Under the pieces are notes generated by a model that was given only the letters and a program-made list of their open reading frames with translations, made no database searches and was not told where the DNA came from. DNA of 64,000 nt, taken from positions 124,001 to 188,000 of the forward strand of contig NZ_JAIUGX010000001.1 in NCBI RefSeq assembly GCF_020164785.1, in the 5' to 3' direction. This document shows, piece by piece, positions 53,346-62,662 of the stretch (position 1 is the stretch's first letter; each line of letters starts with the position of its first letter). Position numbers and translations under genes: made by a program. Origin of the DNA: Mesorhizobium sp. ES1-1 (GTDB taxonomy: Bacteria > Pseudomonadota > Alphaproteobacteria > Rhizobiales > Rhizobiaceae).

Positions 53346-54990
53346 AGGGCGTCCGCGGCGCCGGCAGTCTTGCGCGCAGTTCGTCGACAAGCACCCTGGT
53401 GTTTTCGGAATAGTCGATGGGCACCACGACAAGATGCACGCCGCCGCCGGCGAAGGCCTGTTCCAGCGCCGGCTGCAATGCCGCGACTTCGGTAACCCTG
53501 GTCCCCCTGGCGCCGTAGGCTTCGGCGTATTTGACGAAGTCGGGATTGCCGAACGTCATGCCGAAATCCGGGAATTCGTCTACAGCCTGCTTCCAGCGGA
53601 TCATGCCATAGGCGTGGTCTTCCAGCAGCAGGACGACGAGGTTGAGCTTGAGCCTGACGGCGGTCTCCAGTTCCTGGCTGTTCATCATGAAACCGCCATC
53701 GCCGCAAATGGCCATGACACGCCCCTGCGTGTAAAGCAGCGCCGCCGCCATGGCCGATGGCAGGCCGGCCCCCATTGTCGCCAGCGCATTGTCGAGCAGA
53801 AGCGTATTCGCCATACGCGTCCGGTAGTTGCGCGCGAACCAGATCTTGTACATGCCATTGTCCAGGGCAAGAATCCCGTCGGACGGCATCACGGCCCTCA
53901 CATCATGCACGATCCGCTGCGGCGTGAAGCGATCCTCGGTGGCGCGGGCGGCGATGCGGCTCAGGATGCCTTCACGCAGCGGCAGTAGTGCGCCCGCATT
54001 AGGGATCTTGCCTTCTATGCGGTCGGCCAGAAGCGCAAGCGACGGACCAAGATCGCCGACGATCTCGGCCTGCGGGAAGTAGACCTGCTCGACATCCGCC
54101 GACTGGTAGCCGACATGGATCACTTTCGGTCCCTTGGCACCCATGATGAAGGGCGGCTTCTCGATCGTGTCGTGGCCGATGGTGATGATCAGATCGGCCT
54201 GTTCGATCGCCTCGTGCACATAGTCGCGCTCCGAAAGCGCCGCCGTTCCCATATAAAGCTCGGTTCCCCCGGGCACCGTGCCTTTGCCCATCTGTGTGGT
54301 GAAGTAGGGGATCTGCGTGCGCAACACGAAGCGCGCTATGTCGGACGTCGAGCGCGGACGCGACGCGGCGGCGCCGAACATAAGCAGCGGCCTCTGGGCC
54401 TGGATGATCATATCGGCGGCGCGGTCGAGCGCACCGGCGCTGGCCACAGGCAGCTCGACTGGATGCGTCGGCACCAGTGCGAGGGGTTCGCACTCCGCCG
54501 CGGCGATATCCTCAGGCAGTTCCAGATGCACGGGGCCTGGACGCTCTTCCTGCGCGACGCGGAATGCTTCGCGCACCAGTGACGGGATCATATTGGGCGA
54601 CACGATCTGCCGCGACAGCTTGGTCAGCGGCTTCATCGCAGCGACAATGTCGACGATCTGGAATCGGGCCTGCCGGGAGGACAAGATGCCCTTCTGGCCG
54701 GTGATCATGATCATCGGCATGGCGCCGAGCAGGGCATAGGCGGCGCCGGCCGTCAGGTTGAGCGCGCCCGGCCCAAGCGTGGTTATGCACACGCCCGGCT
54801 TGCCGGTAAGTCTGCCATAGGTGGCAGCCATGAAGGCGGCGGCCTGCTCGTGGCGGGTGAGGATGAGTTGGATGGAGGAATTGCGGATGGACTCGACGAT
54901 ATCGAGGTTCTCCTCGCCCGGAATACCGAAAATGCGTTCGACGCCTTCATTCTCGAGTGCCGCGACAAACAGATCGGAGCCTTTGGTCAT
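53344..54990 (-). CDS. Thiamine-diphosphate enzyme, acetolactate-synthase-like large subunit
   Basis: A 548-residue TPP enzyme. E48 in ILTRHEQAAAFMA activates the cofactor, and GDGGFMMNSQELETAVRLKLNLVVLLLEDHAYGMI near 430-465 is the TPP-binding motif with its metal-binding G-D-G and N. The middle domain lacks a strict FAD signature, and no small regulatory subunit gene is adjacent, so it is a stand-alone (catabolic AlsS-like, benzoylformate- or oxalyl-like) enzyme. It is convergent with the amide importer and has no neighbour of its own. Reaction not settled. Confidence 0.83.
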   Translation of the reverse strand: MTKGSDLFVAALENEGVERIFGIPGEENLDIVESIRNSSIQLILTRHEQAAAFMAATYGRLTGKPGVCITTLGPGALNLTAGAAYALLGAMPMIMITGQKGILSSRQARFQIVDIVAAMKPLTKLSRQIVSPNMIPSLVREAFRVAQEERPGPVHLELPEDIAAAECEPLALVPTHPVELPVASAGALDRAADMIIQAQRPLLMFGAAASRPRSTSDIARFVLRTQIPYFTTQMGKGTVPGGTELYMGTAALSERDYVHEAIEQADLIITIGHDTIEKPPFIMGAKGPKVIHVGYQSADVEQVYFPQAEIVGDLGPSLALLADRIEGKIPNAGALLPLREGILSRIAARATEDRFTPQRIVHDVRAVMPSDGILALDNGMYKIWFARNYRTRMANTLLLDNALATMGAGLPSAMAAALLYTQGRVMAICGDGGFMMNSQELETAVRLKLNLVVLLLEDHAYGMIRWKQAVDEFPDFGMTFGNPDFVKYAEAYGARGTRVTEVAALQPALEQAFAGGGVHLVVVPIDYSENTRVLVDELRARLPAPRTP

Positions 54991-55332
54991 GGGCGGTCAC
55001 TCCAGCATCGTGCAAATTCCATCGGACACCTCATAGTGCCGACGGCTCGCTAAGCTTCAAAGCCGCATCGCGTACGGCGACAGCAAAGCCGTGGTTCATT
55101 AACCCGGTTGGCGGCGCAAACCAAATATGGGCTGTCATTGAGGACAACAAATAGTCTTCGCTCGGCGCTGTCGCCCTTGAAGGTAGGGCCTTGCATTCCC
55201 AAATGCGGATCGCGGGCCGGGCTCCTCTGACTGTCGCCTTTGTGGCGATTGTGATGTCGGACCGCGTTAACGGGCCCGTTTTCCAACCTATCGGTCAAGC
55301 GGGCTCATCTCTTTTTCGGTTTGGAGCCCCGC
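54991..55332. other. Intergenic region between divergent TPP enzyme and Tim44-domain genes
   Basis: A 342-base stretch. A short palindrome AACGGGCCCGTT (55269-55280) precedes TTCC. No convincing gene: several frames of 60 to 80 codons on both strands lack ribosome-binding sites and third-position bias. I see no clear operator or sRNA. Confidence 0.5.
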
Positions 55333-56337
55333 ATGACATCCTGCCTTCCTGGTTCTCGCAAAGGCCGCTTTGCAACGCTCTTCGCAGGGCTGCTCCTGGC
55401 ATTCTCACTCGTCGCCATGGATCATGCCGAAGCTCGTCGCGGCGGCAGCTTCGGAAGTCGCGGTACGCGCACGTTCCAATCGGCGCCGCCGACCAGGACC
55501 GCTCCGTCGCCGACCGCTCCGGTCGAGCGTTCGATGACGCCAAATACCGGCGTCAACTCTGCCGCCCGGCAGCCGCAGGCCGGCCTGCAGAGACCGGGCT
55601 TCATGAGCGGCTTCGGCGGAACGATGATGCGCGGCCTCCTGCTCGGCGGCCTGATCGGCCTGTTGATGGGCCAGGGTCTGGGCGGCCTTGCCGGCATGTT
55701 CGGCTTCCTGCTTCAAGCCGTGCTCATTGGCGGCGCGATCATGCTGGCGATCCGCTTCTTTCGCTCGCAATCGTCGCGAGGCACCGCGCCCGCGTTCGCC
55801 GGTGGCGGAAATGCCCAAGCGTCGAGATTTGAAAACCGGGCGGCCACGGCACGGGAAAACAGGACGGGCTCCTTCACACTTCCCGGTTTTGGTGGCGGTT
55901 CAAGCGCAGGCTCTTCGGGCCCCGAATCTGAGGATTTCGCGCCCGATCAAAAGGACCTCGACGCATTCCAGCAGTTGTTGACCGACGTCCAGGAAGCGTT
56001 CGGGCGCGAGGACCATGCAGCGCTGCGCCGCGCGGTGACGCCGGAGATGGTTTCCTATTTGTCGGAAGAGCTGGCCGAAAATGCTCAGAGAGGTCTTCGC
56101 AACGAGGTCACGGACATCGCCTTACTGCAGGCCGATATCGCCGAAAGCTGGCGCGAGGATGACCGCGATTACGCCACGGCTGCCCTACGCTACGAATCGC
56201 GCGACGTGAAGCGCGACCGCGCCACCGGCAAGCTCGTCGAGGGTGACGAGGACCATCCGACCGAGACCACGGAACTCTGGACATTCACGCGCCAGAATGG
56301 CTCAAGCTGGAAGCTGTCGGCGATACAGCAAGCCTAG
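55333..56337 (+). CDS. Tim44-domain membrane protein
   Basis: A 334-residue protein. An N-terminal signal or anchor (RFATLFAGLLLAFSLVAMDHAEA, about residues 13-36) is followed by a low-complexity Gly/Ser/Pro stretch with RRGGSFGSRGTRTF, two hydrophobic, glycine-rich segments near 100-140 (GGLIGLLMGQGLGGLAGMFGFLL) and, after another Gly/Ser linker, a C-terminal Tim44-like domain (about 215-334: DLDAFQQLLTDVQEAFGREDHAALRRAVTPEMVSYLSEEL, WTFTRQNGSSWKLSAIQQ). ATG 55333 follows GGAG. Bacterial Tim44-domain proteins sit in the inner membrane; their function is poorly known. This is a single gene. Confidence 0.85.
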   Translation: MTSCLPGSRKGRFATLFAGLLLAFSLVAMDHAEARRGGSFGSRGTRTFQSAPPTRTAPSPTAPVERSMTPNTGVNSAARQPQAGLQRPGFMSGFGGTMMRGLLLGGLIGLLMGQGLGGLAGMFGFLLQAVLIGGAIMLAIRFFRSQSSRGTAPAFAGGGNAQASRFENRAATARENRTGSFTLPGFGGGSSAGSSGPESEDFAPDQKDLDAFQQLLTDVQEAFGREDHAALRRAVTPEMVSYLSEELAENAQRGLRNEVTDIALLQADIAESWREDDRDYATAALRYESRDVKRDRATGKLVEGDEDHPTETTELWTFTRQNGSSWKLSAIQQA

Positions 56338-56434
56338 ATCCGTTCTCGCTGCAAGCCGCTCGGGCACGGTCCGTGTCCGCGCGGATCCACGGTCGCGACC
56401 GTCAAGCCGCGGCCGAATCCGAGGCGGCGCCGCG

Positions 56435-57271
56435 CTATTCCAGCCGCCATAGTTTGACAGCGTTGGACCGCAAAAGCCGGTCTCGTTCCGAATCTCCGCA
56501 GCCGGTAAGCAGCGCCTGTGTCGCCGCCACCCATGTGGAGAGGCCGCCGCCAAGCGTGCAGACCGGCCAGTCGCTTCCCCAGACGACGCGATCCCAGCCG
56601 AAGGCCCCGATCGTGTGTTCGACATAGGGCCGCAATGTCTCGACCGTCCAGTCGGGACCAGCATAGGCAACGACGCCGGAAACCTTGGCCGCGACATTGG
56701 GACGCCGGGCGATCTCGCTCATATGGGCGCGCCACGGATGCTCGGCTCCGCTTTTGATGTCAGGAACGCCGCAATGATCGAGAACGAACATCACGTCGGG
56801 CGCCAGATCGACAAGTGCAATCGCCTTGGGGATCTGATGCGGCAACACGACGAGATCGAAAACCAGCCCCGTACCGCTCAGCCGCTTGATGTTCTCCCGA
56901 AACAGCCCTCCTTCCGAAACGTCGTCCGGCACCACATGGAGGACGCGGCGGAACCCTTTGACGAAAGGGTTTGCCCGCTGGCGATCGAGATAGGCTGGAA
57001 AGTTCGCCTCCTCGGGCCTGCAGGACGCGATCGCTCCAGCCAGCATGCTGCCGGGCTGCCGCGACTGTGATTCCACTCGAGCGGTCTCGGCTTCGATATC
57101 CGCCGGATCGACATCGACCTCCATGTGAAGCACACGCTCGACCCCGACGCGCTTCGCCTCCGCGGCGTATTCCTCGTAGGAGAAGTCGCGATTGATCGCC
57201 GGCACGCCGGCAAGCCAGGGATAGCGCAGTGCCGAGCGATCGATGAGATGAAGATGCGTGTCGATGATCAT
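56435..57271 (-). CDS. Amidohydrolase family protein (fuconolactonase-like)
   Basis: A 278-residue TIM-barrel metal hydrolase of the amidohydrolase 2 family. The metal motif is IIDTHLHLID with H6 and H8, a further histidine is in VLDHCGVPD near 170, and the last metal aspartate in WGSDWPVC near 236. Relatives hydrolyse sugar lactones (L-fuconolactonase) or 2-pyrone-4,6-dicarboxylate. Its ribosome-binding site is GGGAGGAG. It follows the FghA gene after about 190 bases on the same strand and may belong to the sugar-acid cluster to the right. Confidence 0.83.
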   Translation of the reverse strand: MIIDTHLHLIDRSALRYPWLAGVPAINRDFSYEEYAAEAKRVGVERVLHMEVDVDPADIEAETARVESQSRQPGSMLAGAIASCRPEEANFPAYLDRQRANPFVKGFRRVLHVVPDDVSEGGLFRENIKRLSGTGLVFDLVVLPHQIPKAIALVDLAPDVMFVLDHCGVPDIKSGAEHPWRAHMSEIARRPNVAAKVSGVVAYAGPDWTVETLRPYVEHTIGAFGWDRVVWGSDWPVCTLGGGLSTWVAATQALLTGCGDSERDRLLRSNAVKLWRLE

Positions 57272-57465
57272 GGCTGTTCTCCTCCCGGCGTTTTAATTCA
57301 TCTCGCTTAGCCTTCGACGGGGCTCTCCGCCACGCCTGCATGGATTGTCAGTTTCTAACGCCTTGGCATGCAAGGAAACCGGACGTCCAGAATTTCAGCA
57401 TCACCCGCCCAGCAGTGTTTCACCTAAGTCGAGATTGACGTAAAGCGGTGGTGAGCGTGGCTATA

Positions 57466-58320
57466 TCAGGCGCGGCTCGACAATCTCTGGCCGTGCCATT
57501 TCAGATGATCGTCCATAAAGGTCGAGATGAAGAAATACGAGTGGTCATATCCATCCTGCATGCGCAGCGTCAGCGGAATGCCGGCCTTGGCGCAGGCTGC
57601 TTCGAAAAGCCAGGGCTTCAGCCCGTCATTCAGAAAGCCGTCTGTTGTACCCTGGTCGACGAGGAATTCCGGGAAACGGCAGCCATCCTCGATCAATGCC
57701 GTGGCGTCATAGCCGCGCCACAACGCCTCGTCATTGCCGAGATACTTCTCGAATGCCGGCCGTGACCAGCCCGCCGTGCTCGGCTGCACGATCGGCGCGA
57801 AGGCCGAGCAGCTTCTGAAACGCTGTGGGTTTTTCAACGCAATGGTCAGCGCGCCGTGACCGCCCATCGAGTGGCCAAAGATCGCTTGGCGCGTCATATC
57901 GGCCGGAAACTGTCGCGCGATGAGGGCCGGCAATTCCTCGGCGACGTAGGAATACATGCGATAATTCCTCGCATAGGGCGTTTGGGTCGCATCGACGTAG
58001 AAGCCTGCGCCGCAGCCAAATTGCCAATTGTCCTTTTCATCGGGGATGCCGGCGCCGCGCGGACTCGTGTCGGGGCAAACGATGATCAGGCCAAGCTCGG
58101 CGGCCAAACGCCTGTACTCGCCCTTATCCATCACATTCGCGTGGGTGCAGGTGAGACCCGACAGATACCACAGCACCGGGCAAGGCGTTTCGCGCGCCTG
58201 CGGCGGCACGAAGACGGCAAACGTCATTTCGCACGCGCAGACTTCGGAAGTGTGGGCGTAAACGCCCTGGACGCCGCCATGTGATTTGGCGATGGAGATG
58301 TGTTTCATCTGTTCGGGCAT
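57466..58320 (-). CDS. fghA: S-formylglutathione hydrolase
   Basis: A 284-residue alpha/beta hydrolase of the esterase D family that hydrolyses S-formylglutathione to formate and glutathione in formaldehyde detoxification. The nucleophile is S151 in GHSMGGHGAL, the acid is an aspartate in FLVDQGTTDGF and the histidine is in YDHSYFFISTF; TCTHANVMDKGEY near 58-70 is typical. ATG 58320 follows GGAG; an internal ATG 12 bases further on is possible. A glutathione-dependent formaldehyde dehydrogenase gene is not in the window, unlike the usual adhC-fghA pair. Confidence 0.92.
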   Translation of the reverse strand: MPEQMKHISIAKSHGGVQGVYAHTSEVCACEMTFAVFVPPQARETPCPVLWYLSGLTCTHANVMDKGEYRRLAAELGLIIVCPDTSPRGAGIPDEKDNWQFGCGAGFYVDATQTPYARNYRMYSYVAEELPALIARQFPADMTRQAIFGHSMGGHGALTIALKNPQRFRSCSAFAPIVQPSTAGWSRPAFEKYLGNDEALWRGYDATALIEDGCRFPEFLVDQGTTDGFLNDGLKPWLFEAACAKAGIPLTLRMQDGYDHSYFFISTFMDDHLKWHGQRLSSRA

Positions 58321-58453
58321 GTGATCCGTCTCCAGCAAACGCCGATCCCGGCCGGTGTATCTACGGCATCGGTCGCCGCAGCCGCAAGCGGTGTGAGTCG
58401 GCCCTGCTTCGGCTGCGGGGCCGGGCAACAACCGCACTTCGGGATAGAGATGC

Positions 58454-59842
58454 TTATGCGCCAGCCACTGCGACGGCAGGTCGGGCAAGTTTCATGACAT
58501 CGCCGGCGCTCTGCTGATCCGCAAGAGCCCAGAGCATGTCGGCAAGGGGATCAACGGCGAGTGCCGGACAACCATAGTGAGCGAGGGCAGCGAATTTCTC
58601 ACGCAGCGCCTGGTCCGACATCGGCCGAGCCAGGCTGCCGGTCGCAACCTTCTCGGACACCGCCAGGGGAGAGCCATCCGCATATCGGATCATGACATGG
58701 GCCGCATCCACTGGCGTGCCGGCATCGATCTCGACCGGGCGAATTTTTGCGCGCAATTCGCGAACCAGCGGGTCGTTTACCAACGCATCGCTGAATTCTT
58801 CGGCGCCGGCACGGCCGCGCAGCAAACTGACAGCCACAGCATGCTGTGCGCTTACCTGCGCCTCCCGCCCCGTCGTGACTTCGGGCCGGTCGGCACGAGC
58901 CTTGAGCAGGGGGGCACCGCGGACGACAATCTCCGCAACTCGACCGACTGAGAAATCGGGGGCGGCGCGAGCCGCGAGGCAGGCATCGATCACGGGGTTG
59001 AGCACCACACCGCAAGGATAGGGCTTGAACATGTTGCGCCGGATTTCCCAGCTTTGTCCCAGCCCGGCCTCGATCAGTTCAGGCTTTGGATGATCAGAGC
59101 AGACCCTGAGAAAACCACGGGGACCTTCGAGCGGCGCTGGCGGGCCCTCGACGCCGCTTCGCGCCATCAGGGCCGAAATGAGCCCCCCGCGCGCGGCATT
59201 GCCGACCCCAGTGCTCTTGGCCATGAACCCCAGCGTCTCGACCAGACCCGACGCCTGCGCCGACGCATTGCCGAGCGCCCAGACCATCTCGTCCTCGCCG
59301 AGATCAAGGAGCTTGGCGGCGGCCATGGCGGCGCCAAAGATGCCGCAGGTGGAGGTGATGTGCCAGCCGCGGTCGTAATGGCCAGGCGAGACGGCGTTGC
59401 CGATACGGCAGGCAACCTCGACCCCAAGCGTGAAGGCGTGCAGCAGTTCCGCGCCGCTGACCGCGAGAATTTCCGCCAGCGCCAGCACGACCGGCAAGAC
59501 CGGCGCGGTGGGATGGATGATCGTGCCCGCATGCGTGTCATCGAAGTCGAATACATTGATCGCCGCGGCATTGAGAAAGGCCGCCGTCAATGCGTCACGC
59601 CGCTGAGCGTGGCCTATGACGGTCGCGACCTCGCCAGCGGAAAACGGCGCGAGGCTTTCCGTCAGCCGCAGCACCGCCTGATCGGACGACCCGCCTAACG
59701 CGGTTCCAAAACCGTTGAAGACCGCTCTCATCGCGTGCGCGCGCACCGGCTCCGGGATGTCTTCCCAACGGGAGCGGTGCACGAAAGCCGCCAGTCGGCG
59801 CGAAAGGCCAGCCACGGAAGGCTGAAAAATGTCTGCGGTCAT
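58454..59842 (-). CDS. MmgE/PrpD-family protein
   Basis: A 462-residue protein of the MmgE/PrpD family (2-methylcitrate dehydratase and relatives such as immune-responsive gene 1 aconitate decarboxylase). The conserved DDTHAGTIIHPTAPVLP near residues 100-116, GWHITSTCGIFGAAMAAAKLLDL near 158-180 and FKPYPCGVVLNPVID near 272-286 are present. No prpB or prpC gene lies nearby, so methylcitrate chemistry is not indicated. It is 22 bases after the oxidoreductase gene and belongs to the operon under the LacI repressor. The substrate is unknown. Confidence 0.86.
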   Translation of the reverse strand: MTADIFQPSVAGLSRRLAAFVHRSRWEDIPEPVRAHAMRAVFNGFGTALGGSSDQAVLRLTESLAPFSAGEVATVIGHAQRRDALTAAFLNAAAINVFDFDDTHAGTIIHPTAPVLPVVLALAEILAVSGAELLHAFTLGVEVACRIGNAVSPGHYDRGWHITSTCGIFGAAMAAAKLLDLGEDEMVWALGNASAQASGLVETLGFMAKSTGVGNAARGGLISALMARSGVEGPPAPLEGPRGFLRVCSDHPKPELIEAGLGQSWEIRRNMFKPYPCGVVLNPVIDACLAARAAPDFSVGRVAEIVVRGAPLLKARADRPEVTTGREAQVSAQHAVAVSLLRGRAGAEEFSDALVNDPLVRELRAKIRPVEIDAGTPVDAAHVMIRYADGSPLAVSEKVATGSLARPMSDQALREKFAALAHYGCPALAVDPLADMLWALADQQSAGDVMKLARPAVAVAGA

Positions 59843-59863
59843 AGGCCGGTCTCCGATCAGGGC

Positions 59864-60772
59864 TCAGCCCCTCGCCTTCGCGCCTGCCACGGTTACCCCC
59901 GCCCAGCCCTCGATCGGCTTGATGATTTCGGTCAGGTCCGCGTCCGCGCCAAGGTCGCTTTTTGCCACCGTCAGAAGCTGCCGCACGGCGCCGCCGACGA
60001 TCATCGGCACGCCGAGTGCGTCGCTCTCCTCGAGGCACAGCCGGATATCCTTCGCCGACAGACCGATCGAGAAGCCGAAATCGAAGCCACGCGTCAGGAC
60101 GAATTTCGGAATCTTGGTCAGCGTTGCATTGGAGCTGCCGCTGCCCGAATTGATCACTTCGATAAGAACATCGGGATCGAGCCCGGCTTTGGTGGCAAGG
60201 ACCAGCGCTTCGGAGGCAATGGAGAGCGCCGTGACCGACATCAGATTGTTGATCACCTTCATCATCTGGCCCATGCCCGGCTCGACGCCGACATGGATAG
60301 GCTTGCCGAGTGTCTCGAGGATCGGACGAACCGTCTCCATGACCGACAAGTCGCAGGCCACCATCATGGCGAGCGTTCCTTTCTCGGCGCCGCCCACACC
60401 ACCGCTCACAGGGCAATCAACTGTCGCGATGCCGGCAGCCTTCAGGCCTTGTGCCAGCTGGCGCTCGGTGCGCGGGCCGGTGGTCGACAGATCGATGACG
60501 ATTTTTGCTCCCCGGCCAGAGGTGAGCCCATCGGGTCCGAGCGCCACGGCCTGGACGATCTCCGGCGTCGGAAGCGACAACAGGACTACATCGGACAGAC
60601 CCATGAGTTCGGCCGGCGTCTTGACGCTCGCCGCTCCCGCCATCGTCAGGGCAGAGACGGCGGCGGCGTTGGTGTCGTAGACGCTCACAGAGTAACCGGC
60701 CGCCAGCAGCCGTTTCACCATAGGCGTCCCCATGCGCCCGATACCGGCGAAACCCAGTTTCAATTTCGTCAT
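59864..60772 (-). CDS. NAD(P)-dependent beta-hydroxyacid dehydrogenase (3-hydroxyisobutyrate dehydrogenase family)
   Basis: A 302-residue enzyme. The nucleotide motif GFAGIGRMGTPM is at residues 7-18, the substrate motif DCPVSGGVGGAEKGTLAMM at 119-137, and the catalytic lysine K172 is in GQMMKVINN. It is the beta-hydroxyacid dehydrogenase fold that includes tartronate semialdehyde reductase (GarR/GlxR). ATG 60772 has GGAGA upstream. The neighbours (lactonase, SDR, MmgE/PrpD) suit oxidation or reduction in sugar-acid breakdown. Confidence 0.88.
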   Translation of the reverse strand: MTKLKLGFAGIGRMGTPMVKRLLAAGYSVSVYDTNAAAVSALTMAGAASVKTPAELMGLSDVVLLSLPTPEIVQAVALGPDGLTSGRGAKIVIDLSTTGPRTERQLAQGLKAAGIATVDCPVSGGVGGAEKGTLAMMVACDLSVMETVRPILETLGKPIHVGVEPGMGQMMKVINNLMSVTALSIASEALVLATKAGLDPDVLIEVINSGSGSSNATLTKIPKFVLTRGFDFGFSIGLSAKDIRLCLEESDALGVPMIVGGAVRQLLTVAKSDLGADADLTEIIKPIEGWAGVTVAGAKARG

Positions 60773-60816
60773 AATAATCTCCACTTAAAGGTCCGGCGCC
60801 GCTCAGGTGTGCTCGA

Positions 60817-61617
60817 TCAGGGCGTCGCGGCGACGGGATCGAGGTCCAGGCGCACGATGTCGCCGACCCCCGGCAATGCAGCTGGATAGCGGGTCAGCAC
60901 CAGCGGATCATGGCCCGGAATGACATGTCCGGGCGAGCTGGCGAGCTGGCGCATGGTGGCATAGCCCTCCAGCATGTCGGTCGCGCTCTCCAGCACGGGG
61001 AACGGTCTGTTCTGTTCGAAATTGGCATAGAAATGCGAGGCATCCGAGCCAAGCACGACCCAGCCGCGGGCCGTCTTCACCCGCATCACCTGCAATCCCT
61101 TCGAGTGGCCGCCGACGCGATGCACCGTAATGTTCGGAGCGATCTCACTGACGCCGTCGTGGAAGGTCACCCGCCCGGCAAAGAGCTTGGCGACCATGTT
61201 CGAGACGTCCTCGTAGTCAAAGGGGTGGCGAAGGTAGTCATGGCACATGCAGCGGCCTGTGCAATACGCCATCTCCGCGTCCTGGACGTGGTAGCGAGCT
61301 CTCGGAAACAGTTCGTGATTGCCGGCATGATCGAAATGCATATGCGACAGGATGACGTCCTCGACCTTGTCGGGATCGATGCCGATCATCTTGAGCCCCT
61401 CGCCCACGGGGCGCAGCAGGTTGCGCTGCCGCTTGCGCGCCACATCGGCGTCAAAGCCGGTGTCGAACACGTAGGTCCTTGTCTTGCCGACAATGGCCCA
61501 GACGAAATAGTCGAGCGGCATCGGGCCGTCATGTGGATCACCGCCGATGAAGTTCGCCGCCGCGTTGCGGTCGTGATGCCCGTAGCGAACCGCGTAAAGT
61601 TCGTAGATATCATCCAT
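60817..61617 (-). CDS. Metallo-beta-lactamase-fold lactonase (AHL-lactonase-like)
   Basis: A 266-residue hydrolase. The zinc motif SHMHFDHAGN gives H92, H94, D96 and H97, and further ligands are in GGHSKG (H after GG), GSDASHFY and IPGHDP. The layout and length fit the AttM/AiiA-type N-acyl-homoserine-lactone lactonase group, which also hydrolyses gamma-butyrolactone. In this operon, with an SDR and a hydroxyacid dehydrogenase, a sugar or hydroxyacid lactone is a likely substrate, and quorum quenching is an alternative. A 59-base gap separates it from the SDR. Confidence 0.87.
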   Translation of the reverse strand: MDDIYELYAVRYGHHDRNAAANFIGGDPHDGPMPLDYFVWAIVGKTRTYVFDTGFDADVARKRQRNLLRPVGEGLKMIGIDPDKVEDVILSHMHFDHAGNHELFPRARYHVQDAEMAYCTGRCMCHDYLRHPFDYEDVSNMVAKLFAGRVTFHDGVSEIAPNITVHRVGGHSKGLQVMRVKTARGWVVLGSDASHFYANFEQNRPFPVLESATDMLEGYATMRQLASSPGHVIPGHDPLVLTRYPAALPGVGDIVRLDLDPVAATP

Positions 61618-61675
61618 GCATGCCTCCCTTGGCCCCTAAGCCAGCCCGCTCCAAAGCCAGCCGGTCCGAATCCAC

Positions 61676-62509
61676 TCAACTCGCAAGCCATCCCCCCTCG
61701 ACGGGAAGCATGGCGCCCGTCATGTCACGGGCAATCGGCCCGCACAGGAAAACAAGCAGGTCGGAGACGCTTTGCGGTGAAACGAAGGTGCCGCCGGGCT
61801 GCTTGCCTTCCAGGAACAGCCGCTCCGCCGCGCCCCGGTCGATGCCGCGGTCCGCCATCAACTCCTCCACACGGCTCTCGGTGCCGGGCGTCAGAACCGA
61901 ACCCGGACAGAGACTGTGGCAGGTGACGTCGACGTCGAGATTCTCCAAAGCCACGGCACGGGTAAAGCCAAGGATAGCCGATTTGGTCGTGACATAGCCG
62001 ACACGCCCCGGCGTGCCGCGCATGCCGTAGACGGACGTAATGTTGAAGATACGCCCGAAATTCCGGGCTCGCATCTGTGGCAACACCAGCCGGACCGCAT
62101 GGAAAATGGCAGAGAGGTTCACGGCCAGCGCCAGATCCCATTGCTCGGGCGGAAAATCGATGATCGACGCGAAGTGCCGCACGACCGCGTTGTTGATCAG
62201 AATGTCGACGCCGCCAAGTTCGGCGCCAGCGGCCGCGACAAGCGACTGGACACCCGCCGCCGTGGACAGATCGGCTTTGTGATAGGCGACCTGCACGCCA
62301 GTCCTGCGAGCCAGCGCTTCACGTTGCGGCTCGACCGTCTCGGCTGTTTCGAGGCCGTGCAGCATGACGCTGCAACCGGCCTCCGCGAGCCCGGCGGCTA
62401 TCGCTTGCCCCAACCCAGCGGTGGAGCCGGTGATCAGTGCGCGGCGTTCGCCAAGGGCCTTTGCCGGGGCAGCTGGCATCGGCGGTGCCTTATCCTGCGA
62501 CAGGCTCAT
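61676..62509 (-). CDS. Short-chain dehydrogenase (3-hydroxybutyrate/sugar dehydrogenase-like)
   Basis: A 277-residue classical SDR. The nucleotide motif TGSTAGLG is at residues 28-35, NNAVV replaces the common NNAG, the catalytic serine is in IFNITSVYG and the YVTTK motif gives tyrosine and lysine. The sequence and C-terminal SVSDLLVFLCGPIARDMTGAMLPVEGGW fit 3-hydroxybutyrate dehydrogenases and sugar dehydrogenases. It is the first gene of the operon, 80 bases downstream of a perfect 16-bp operator-like palindrome. Start ATG 62509 has a weak ribosome-binding site; an ATG at residue 11 is possible. Confidence 0.86.
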   Translation of the reverse strand: MSLSQDKAPPMPAAPAKALGERRALITGSTAGLGQAIAAGLAEAGCSVMLHGLETAETVEPQREALARRTGVQVAYHKADLSTAAGVQSLVAAAGAELGGVDILINNAVVRHFASIIDFPPEQWDLALAVNLSAIFHAVRLVLPQMRARNFGRIFNITSVYGMRGTPGRVGYVTTKSAILGFTRAVALENLDVDVTCHSLCPGSVLTPGTESRVEELMADRGIDRGAAERLFLEGKQPGGTFVSPQSVSDLLVFLCGPIARDMTGAMLPVEGGWLAS

Positions 62510-62588
62510 AGCCTGGTCCGCTGCTTAATGAGCATCACCAAAGTCCCTCGTCCTGGTCCGAATACCGGCCGTTGCAAGGTGATCTTGT

Positions 62589-62604
62589 CTGTTACCGGTA
62601 ACAG
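62589..62604. promoter_or_regulatory. Gluconate-repressor-like operator
   Basis: CTGTTACCGGTAACAG is a perfect 16-bp palindrome with a central CG, the LacI-family style, and its core TGTTACCGGTAACA agrees with the known GntR/IdnR boxes of enterobacteria. It lies between the LacI gene (starting 63703) and the SDR operon (starting 62509). Confidence 0.75.
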
Positions 62605-62662
62605 ATATTGAGTTTAGAACAGCGCCGTTCGCGATGCAACGGGTGATACCGGATATCTGAGG

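Noticed and set aside
56389..56402. 14-bp palindrome ACGGTCGCGACCGT between convergent genes
   Set aside because: It has no loop space for a good hairpin, no T run and no gene start nearby, so it may be chance.
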